A stretch of 64,000 nt of DNA from Phyto melanocephala (lineage: Eukaryota; Arthropoda; Insecta; Diptera; Rhinophoridae): NCBI GenBank assembly GCA_941918925.1, contig OW799236.1, forward strand, positions 11,631,474 through 11,695,473. Reading direction: 5' to 3'. Of this stretch, positions 11,473-20,500 are shown piece by piece. Position numbers and translations under genes: made by a program. Below the pieces are notes generated by a model. The model did no database searches. It worked only from the letters and a program-made list of their open reading frames with translations, and had not been told where the DNA came from. Position 1 is the first letter of the stretch; every line of letters starts with the position of its first letter.

Positions 11473-11740
11473 TTCAAAATGAAATACATAAGAAGTTTTT
11501 GGTTAAGTCATAACTGACATTGAAAAGAAACACAAAGTTCATGACAGCAAATTTTACAAACGTGATGCTTGCTTAACAATTCTAATGACCATTATTACAA
11601 CTTGCTTTTAGTTAAAGGTAGGATTTTTTGTGCCCGATAAATATCTTAGCATTAATAAAACTTTTATTTTTTATTGTAATTATTTTTAACAATTATAAAA
11701 ATTAATAGATAAAAAAATAATAAATGAGGGCTTTATAATC
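11473..11740. other. AT-rich spacer
   Basis: No feature recognised. Confidence 0.4.
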
Positions 11741-12600
11741 AAATCCATTTATCGGTCCGACAAAATCCTGCCTTTAACTAACGGCAAGTTGTAATAATGG
11801 CCCTGAAAGGTATATAGGGGTGTTCGACACAAGGATTTTACGGAGGGTTCTAGGATGGGCTGTGGGCTTGTATCCGGTGTCTTTTCTGGGAAATTGAGGA
11901 TAGAGCTCTCTTTCCGGATAAAAGCAGTGTATTTCAGGTTTAAATATACACTATCCTGTAGACATGTAGTTAAATACACGAAAGAGTTGTCAAGGCTGGG
12001 TTATTTGATGAATGTCGCTCGAGTTTGGGTTTAAGCGCATTGGGATCACTATGGAGACGTATATGCGGATGAGCTGGCCAGTCGCAATCCCTATTAAACT
12101 CAAGATCTCTAGAAAATTTTATGAAAATGTCTTAAACAGGAGGGGTAACTCCATAATTCGATTCGAGACTAAAACTTTTCGTATTTATGTACATAATACA
12201 TTGTAATTCGAAAATGTTCTCTTTCAAATCGAATTGAAAAGTCACCCTCCGGTATAGTGGACTAAATACATGTAGAGTGGCCAAGCTTACAAAGACCTCT
12301 TTTGATATCAGGCGCACATCGCAACTTAAGAGTCGAGGTGAGAAATACATCTCAAGGTTACGGGCAGTATTGACTGGATGTTAGGAAAACATACAAGCTG
12401 ACACGGACTTCCCTCTATTGACCATTGTCGCAGCAGTCTGGACTAGGAGGAGGAATGGGAATCCTGCCATTTCTTCCAAAAGGTGCAGGATCCTGAAAAC
12501 CATATACTTGAGGACCTCTTTGAACTTCCACTTTTTCAGGTAGTCATCAAAAGTGAGATTCAAATAGTTTCCTAAATGTATAGAAACATGAGCTCTTAAG
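11741..12600 (+). pseudogene. Decayed LINE fragment (RNase H and C-terminal region)
   Basis: This stretch is visibly richer in G and C than its surroundings and reads as a broken coding sequence across frames. Around 12035-12095 the translation approximates the RNase H signature with ADELAS. Around 12285-12380 it reads KTSFDIRRTSQLKSRGEKY and then ends near VLTG, the usual pattern downstream of RNase H. Around 12410-12530 a cysteine/histidine-spaced segment with EEE and CRILK follows. Such a series is typical of I/R1/LOA-type non-LTR retrotransposons. Frameshifts and stops abound and no RT domain is present. Assignment is by motif resemblance only. Confidence 0.5.
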
Positions 12601-12689
12601 CTCATAAACAAATCGTACAACTTTATGCACAATGCATATATTAAATACTCTTTTTTTATTATTATTCACATTACAACGTAAAATACAAA

Positions 12690-13025
12690 AAATGCCCAAT
12701 CGACTCCCCTATTTACAAGCTTTCAGAAAATATATACTTTATAGTGTCAAAAATTTGACTAATAATGACAAACCTATATACCCTTACACTCTCTGTCAAG
12801 GGCAAGGCATATTTATTCATCAGGTACTCTTGTTTCGTCAGCTGATTATTTTTTTCTTTACTTATTTTAAATTTCAGCTGTCAAAGTCTATAGATAAAAA
12901 ACATTTCTCATTTATTTTAAATGTCAAACTTCATATACATATAAAAAATGTAAACAAAAAAATTCTCTCCGAACTGCAATTACCTAATGAATTAATATGC
13001 CTTGGTCAAGGGTATAAAAGATATA
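12690..13025 (-). repeat. mini-me/DINE-like fragment, copy I, split by a MITE
   Basis: The minus strand carries the 5' blocks of the family: AATCGACTCCCC (12697-), TCAGAAAATATATACTTTA and the terminal ACCCTTAC/AAGGGTATA segment. A 202-bp MITE (12803-13004) is inserted in the AAGGGTATA block with duplication of GTCAAGGG. The 148-codon frame over 12632-13078 is made only of repeat sequence. Confidence 0.6.
12795..13012. mobile_element. MITE of the CAAGGC family, clean copy with 8-bp target duplication
   Basis: The element spans 12803-13004 (202 bp), bounded by perfect 8-base direct repeats GTCAAGGG (12795-12802 and 13005-13012). The left end begins CAAGGCATATTTATTC and the right end is its inverted counterpart. 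The left subterminal region carries TCGTCAGCTGATTATTTTTT; the right carries AAAAAAATTCTCTCCGAAC. It is almost the same sequence as the copy at 60967-61171 in the opposite orientation. Non-autonomous, no frame of interest. Confidence 0.85.
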
Positions 13026-14416
13026 CAAAAGAAATAGTAAATACATGGGTTCAACCTATGATGATGTGGTTTGATTAAGGTTAAACATACATGATTTTAA
13101 CATTAACGTGTCGTGTGCAAAGAACGCACTTCAATAACTACATATAACGCATTCATATTTGGTGTAAAGGCGACGTTTTGAAACTCCGAAGCATTTATCT
13201 TGGCTGAGATAGAAGATATGTTCCGATGTTTCCTTACAGTATTTTTTTTATTTTTCTTAATAAAATAAATCAAAGAAACACGTTTTCATATATTTGAAGA
13301 AAAATTTTTAAGTAATTTAAAAAACAACTTGAGTTTGAGTATTCAATAAATAGTAAGAGCTGCCCTGCAAAGTAGCGGATACTTGGCTAGTGCTAAATAA
13401 AAAACATTTTTTTTAATCATCGTTTTTTTTTTATTAAATTTTTTCAAAATATATTAAAAATAACCCTTATTTACATAGTAATATACAAACATATGTATAT
13501 TTTTTTAATAGTTTTAGTTTCTTTTTTTTATCAATTTTTCGTTCTAATTAAAAAAGTTTTTTTTTTAAATTTTTAACTAATAGTAGGTATAAATTAAAAT
13601 TTTGTTAATTTATCAACTATTATTTTATAAGCTTAAGGCTTAAATTCTATAGTTACTATTAATTTACAGGATTCAATTAACAGTGTTTTATTGACGTTCT
13701 TTCAAAAATTCATTTACAAAAATAAAATTTAACTTTTCATAGTTAAGCATATAAATACATATTTTTTTTTTTTTAATTAAATAAAGAATTAACCAAAATA
13801 AAAGGGCAGTTAGCCAATGCTTGATTAAAATTTTTACAACATCCATATGTATATATTAGTGAAATAGTGACTTTTTCTAGCTAAATGTAATTAACTGAAA
13901 TAATTACGATGGTGTTTCTTAAAAACCGAACAAAAAAACAACAAAAAATAAATAAATAAAATGTAGTTAGCCTTTATAACCCATAACATAAATGCCAAAT
14001 ATTCCTTAAAAAAAATTTTAAGAATATTATGTCATTTACACTAAGTTTTTAACAATATAAAACTTTCGATATCGAAGAAAATATTTTTAATATAACTTCT
14101 GATGATTTTGTTGGAAAAATGTATAAAAGTATGTACAAAAAAATATAAAACAACAATATGGTTAAAATATTATATTGCAGGCACTTTAAATGGAATTTTG
14201 GTATACATTTTTACAAAATAATTAAAATAATAATTTAAAGCTCAACAATTCGTTTTGTTTATTCATATTAAGATCACGTTGTTATAGTGCAAAAACAAAA
14301 GTTAAAAAGATAAGGAAAATAGTTTTAAAAATAATAAAAAAAACGAAAAATTATATGTTATACATATGTGTACATACATATGTATAATAGGATTTGATAG
14401 TTATTTTCCGAATTAG
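13026..14416. other. Intergenic, AT-rich
   Basis: At about 13030-13110 there is a fragment homologous to 3600-3690 (GGTTCAACCTATGATGATGT against GAGTTCAATCCATGATGAAG, then CATTAACGT). The remainder is poly-A and poly-T rich with no supported gene. Confidence 0.45.
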
Positions 14417-14422
14417 TTTATT
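14417..14422 (-). terminator. Candidate poly(A) signal of the EDEM gene
   Basis: AATAAA on the minus strand, about 90 bases beyond the EDEM stop codon. It is the nearest canonical hexamer at a plausible distance. Confidence 0.5.
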
Positions 14423-14512
14423 ACCTAAACAAACAAAAATATATTAAATATATTTATATGTAAATGTATGTGTATGTGTTGTAAGAAGATGTACATATAT
14501 TTAAAGTAATCA

Positions 14513-17500
14513 CTACAATTCTTTATCAGTTTTCGTTTTCGTGGTTGGCGTTGTTGCAGTATTCGTTGCTGTAGCTGTAGACGTAACTGTGTTTGTTTCA
14601 TTCGCTTTTGTTTCCATCGCCAATTGCCAACGTTTAAATTCAATCATTTGCATTAAACGAACTTTCAAATTTGGCTTTCTTTGCATCACAGACGAAAGTT
14701 TTGTAAATTCTTGTGAGTACATAAAAACAACGGGTATTTTAACATCATTGGTACCATCACCGGACATGGCAAACATTGGTTGTGTTTCGCCAGATGATCC
14801 GGGTACATTATCACAGACGATCATTGCTAAAGCACCTGACTTTTGTGCCAAACGTGCTTTGCTGACAAAGGTGCATTCACCACGTTCAGCTATTAATATC
14901 TTGCCACTTACTTCTTCGGAATTTTTTAAGGTGTCTTCGCAGGCCCTTAACGGTTCTGCCATAATAATTTCACCTTCAACAAAATCATCATTTACCAGTT
15001 CGGGGGTAAAATGTGAAGGTCCAGCCATTAAAGCAGTCCACTCGACTGATTTGTCATCAACCGTATAAGCAACGGCCTAGAGATAATAAAGAGGAAATTT
15101 AATATAAGAAGGGTATTCCCGTCAACAGTTTCAGTCTTTGGAAAATGTTTTTATCAAATACAACAACAACTGTCCAAAAAAAACTAATTTTGCACTAAAT
15201 TTTACTTTTTCAATACTATACATCCAAACTAGTGCGTAAATATTGGGTCACGCGCAATAACTATTTTTTTTGCGATGATAGGCGCCGCAAGGATTGTCGG
15301 CGATTTAAGAATCTAAAGAAAGTCGACAGGCACGGCAATTAACTTAAAGGAACTTATTTTTTTGATACAAATGGTGCGTAAATTTATTTATTTTTTGTGA
15401 GCATAATTTTTAAACATTCAAAGAACTATGCCGACAGGCTAATAGCCGTAGCTGTTGATTTTTCTATTTTGGTACTTTAATCGCTAAAAAGTTGGATGAT
15501 TACCTTCGGCAAAAAAAAGATTTTGTATGTGACACAATATTTACTCACCAAAAGTTAAAATAAAAAAATTTTCAGTTTTGCAATTTCGCAAACAAATAAA
15601 AAATTAAAAAAAAAAGAAAAAACTAATTGTCAGTTTAGTTTTTATTAGTGAAAAACTTATTTATTTTACAATTTTTAAATTTATAAAAATGAATTTAATC
15701 CAAACTAAAAACCTAAGTATATTTATTATAAAATATTTTCTTGAATTTGTCTTTTTAATTGTTTAAAAAAAAGTTATGTGTGAAAACACTAATTTTAAAC
15801 AAACTTTTTACTGAAGTCTTAAACATTTACCTGTAATTGCGCCAACTGATTCATTGATTGTAATTTTGTTATTTCTAGCATTTCCTGCATAAATAACAGG
15901 CCCATTTCACCATCTTCGGGAGACTTGGCCTAAGTTATTGAAATAAAAAATAATAAATAACTCGAGTATGTAAATGTAAAAATATTAAAAAAAAATTAAA
16001 TTTAAGAAAACATGCAAAAATAAGAAGAAAAATAACAAAATAAGAAAAAGATATTAAAAAAAATAATAATAACTCACATTATAAAAACTATGAAACAATC
16101 GCACCTTGCCATCACCTAATGAAACCATTGTGATACCCATGTCATAAACAGATCGTAAATGATCAGCATTACTTGCTTGAAAGTCCAATGCCCGTAAACG
16201 TTTCGTCGACGGTGTACGCGGACACGAACCGGTAATGAAGTTTCGTAAAGGCTTGCGTACTTTCTCAGGAAAAAGCTTATTCGACGACGGGCAAGTGCGC
16301 ATAAAATCCAAAACATTGTACTCCTCGGACTGACGAAAGTCTTTTTGAAAGGAAATAAAATTATTAAATAAAATGAAAAATATTTTGATTATTTAAATTT
16401 TCACTCACTATAAGTTGAATTGCCCAGTTGGGCAAGGGAAAGTGGCAGTAAATGAGCTTCCGTTGTAAATACAAATTCATCTACATTTAAAATTAAATCT
16501 TGCGGATCCGTAAATAGCAGATAAAGATATTTAAAAGTTTCTGAAAGCACAAAAGAATCCATGCGATCCTCATGCTTACCCGTGCGCACATCATTTACAG
16601 CAGCATAGCCACAGGGAACTTTAGCATATTTTTGCAAAGCTTTTAAGGCATTTTTGCCCACTTGCAAGTAGTGATGATCTCCCGTGGCACGGAATAGGAA
16701 ATATGTTGATTCTATAAATTCCGGCCTTAAATGATGTTGTCCCCAGTGTATTTGAAAATCAACGGTAAATGCTTCTGGTATAAAAGTGTGCATTTGCATG
16801 ACTTGATAGAGCATTTCATGTGTTTGAACTGCCGGCTTAAGATCTCCTGATAGTACTTGTAAGCCCGGCCAGAAAGCTAACAAAGCATCCATAAAATTAC
16901 GTGATTTCGCATGTGGGCGATGCATTAGAACATCTAAAAGCATTGGCCCTTCACTTACGTATTTCATGACCGCATTGTAGTGGCGATTAAAACGTGCCAA
17001 ATACTTGTCGTCGCCCAAAAGAACATAGGATTTAAAAAGATATTCATAATAGGAATCAATACCAGCCCCAACGCCTGAATCTCGGCGCACCCAATCGCCT
17101 GAATGAATATTTAAAACTGTACCCATAAGATCAGACCCCCGGTGGCGTAATTTCCACAAAGCATCCATAGCAGCATGGGCTCTTACCTCGAAAATGGGAT
17201 CACCTAAATATTTTCCAATCAAATATTTTTTTGTTTTTATTAAGGAAAAATTACAATTTACCCGTTAAACGTGACAATGCTGCGAACTCTAACAGTATTG
17301 TACCCGCACATGCGGTGCATGTTTCTCGTGACTTCTTCAACTGTTCATCTTTCATGCCATGGCGCAAATTGACTCGAGCATGTGGTATACCTGTTGAGGT
17401 ATTAAATGCTGGCAACAAACGATAACCCAGATCTCGTGCCATCTCTAAAAGTTCACCTTTATACCAAGGCATTACTTGAGCCTTCTTTTGTATGTATTCA

Positions 17501-20500
17501 GCCAAGATGTGTGCTGATAATAGACCACCCAGCATACGAATATTGGTTTCAAATACCGACACGATAATATCGCTATCAAATTGTACATCACGTATAACCA
17601 ACTCAACGCCATGTTCGAATTCAGCAAAATCGCCTAATAGAACTAATGTATCAAGTGTATCAACTAAAGTCATGGAAAAGCTAAAATAAAATGTTCAAAA
17701 TATGAATGTAATTATTTAAAATTGTAGTCGCCTAGTGGTTAAAAATTTAACCATAATAATTTGCATATATATATATAAAAAAAAATAAACACCAAATAAA
17801 AAACCGATGATTTGAGTAGATTCTTTTAACTTATAAACGAATTAAATTTTTGTGCACTGAATTTTATTTATTTATTGATTTACAATACAAAAAGCCTGTA
17901 AGGCCAAAGCGTATTGCTAGAACTCTTTAAACAACAAAAAATTAAATTAAATTTTAAAATTTTCAGGAAAACCAAAAAAAGTAGTTGATGTGGCATTTCT
18001 TAAATTATTATACGTAGAAAGACGCTGATTATTATAAACAAAGCGTTTTTCTTCAAGCAAATTGTTTGATTCACCTGCAAAATACATTTATAAACATACA
18101 AAAAAATTGTCCTTAATAGCAGCTATGCTAAAAATATCCTGTAAGGACTGAAATATTAAAAAAATTCTGTAAAGTATGAAATATGCATTAATATGAACTA
18201 TCAATCGACTTCAAAATTCACAAAAAAAAATTCTGAAATATATAAAATATATTAACTGTCTCAATGTGTCGCAATTTAAAATCAGATTGTGAAAACCGAA
18301 AATATAGTTCGAATACATTTCCATATATGTATATGTATAATGAAAAGAATGTTTATTTGCATTAATTGTGAATTATATTTTTTGTATAATTTTTTATTCA
18401 TTTTGAAGCTCATAATAAATGACAAATTATCTCACATTTAAAAAAACATTCGATTTCGAAGTCGCGAAAAAGTAATTTACTTTCCCCTACTTTTGTATTT
18501 CTTTTAAATTGTTTGTTTTATTTATTAAAAGTTATTTTTTTTAACAATATTATTAAAAGAGTTATGAAAATTTACAACCACTTTTATAACAATTAACATT
18601 TATTATTATTAATTAAATAAAAAATACTTATATCACAGTTTTAAGGAAAAGTTATTCATAAAACGCCTTGTAACAATTTTAAGGGTCCTCAGAAATTGTT
18701 CAGCATACTTCTTATTACTTCAAAATTTGGCGTTGTATATTTAAATCGCCTTTTCACAAATGTCATACAAATGCTGTTTGAATTAAAGTTTTTTTTATCA
18801 AAGATAACTCCTAAATATTTAATTTCATCCTTTAATAAGATAAAAATTCCCCTAGGACATAAATAACTAGTATGAATGCGTTCGAGCGATTTGTTGAATG
18901 CAAATAAAATCGCTTGAGTTTTATCATCATTGACTTTTATTTTCCCTTTGTCATAGTAGTCACGGGTTAGTTATAGATTAATGTTTCATTTGCCTAATTA
19001 TCAAATTAAAATCTTATCTCAACAAATAAAAGTGCTATTTTTATAACCTTCACACAAAAGTGAAAAAGGGTATACATATGTATATAAGTTTGGCATTCCG
19101 TGTGAAATTTCTACAATTTTCATTTCCGATCCCATAAAGTATATATTTTCTGAAAGCTTATGAATAGGTGAGTCGATTAAGCGTTGTCAGTCTGTCCGCG
19201 TGTATGTTGAAATTAACTTTTTGAAGCCCCTTGACATCACCTGGAATAGCATCAAATTCCAGCTGAGGCAAAATTTTTTTTTATATTGTATTTTTTATTT
19301 TGATTTTTTTTTTATTTTATTTTGATTTTTTTGTATTATTTTACATACATACAGAAACTCAATTCCTAATTTTACAATGTGATGTTTTTATATACATATG
19401 TATGTATGTACGTATTTCATATGAGATGAATGGTGATACAAACAATTGTTATAGGATGTCTTTACGTTGTGAAGGGTATATAAGATTCGGCACGGCCGAA
19501 TATAGCACTCTTATTTGTTAAAAATAGTAGTGATTTGAAATAACTGTTAAAAAGTGGTAAAAATTACTTCTTTAGAATAAAAAACTATAATATTCGCTAC
19601 TTTGGAAGTGATTCAAACGTAGTACAAAAATAATGACTATCATTATTTGTTGCCGGGTATCTACGTAAAAAGCTGCATCATGGTATCACTAGATCTATGT
19701 ATATCTTTTTACTGAGTAGTTAATAAATTTGATAAAATTTTTGTTTATTTTAGTTTTAAGAATGTCAATAATAAATTGAAAGAATTTAATAATTTTTGTG
19801 ATAATTTTAAAATTTCCTATTTTTTATTATTTTGGTAATAATCATTTGTTATTTCGTTTAACTTAATGTAAAGAATTTTTTAGTTTTTATGAATACAGTT
19901 GTTTAAATAATAATAATAATAAATACATATGTACGTACATATATATGTATGTATGTATGTATGTGTCTTTAAACGTTGGTAAATGATAAATACTTCTTAA
20001 TAAAAAGTTTAAAGGTGTTTTTAGAGACACGACATCGATTGGTATATTATAATGTGTTAGAAAGTGAGAGGAAAAAGTTCGAATATTATTTTCTTTAAAA
20101 ATATCAGAAACAGTACAAATTCTTTCCAAAAAATTAAGTTATTACTCATTTTTAATTGTAACGCCCTTTTTTTCAAAATATTTTTTAATTTTTAGGTGGT
20201 AAATAAAACAAATTTTCTAGGGAAATTTTGTTTTATAAACTTTTAACAAATAAAAAATTAGCGTATGAATCAAATCGCAATTCATTTCATTTGATCTTTT
20301 AAATTCATGAGCATTTTTTGTTAATTTTTGTTTTTATATAACTATATCTTAATTAATGTATTTAAGCTGTTTATTTTGAAAGAGTTTTACCTTATAACAA
20401 AAACAAAATTTAATGATAGCAATAATCAAATTCGTCAATAAAAAAAATTTTGTTATGATTTTAAAATAATTATTATGGTAATAACTATTGTATGCTTATT

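Noticed and set aside
12632..13078. 148-codon open frame
   Set aside because: Composed entirely of a mini-me fragment and a nested MITE.
14541..15068. 175-codon plus-strand frame
   Set aside because: Antisense shadow of the last EDEM exon, whose protease-associated domain is clear on the minus strand.
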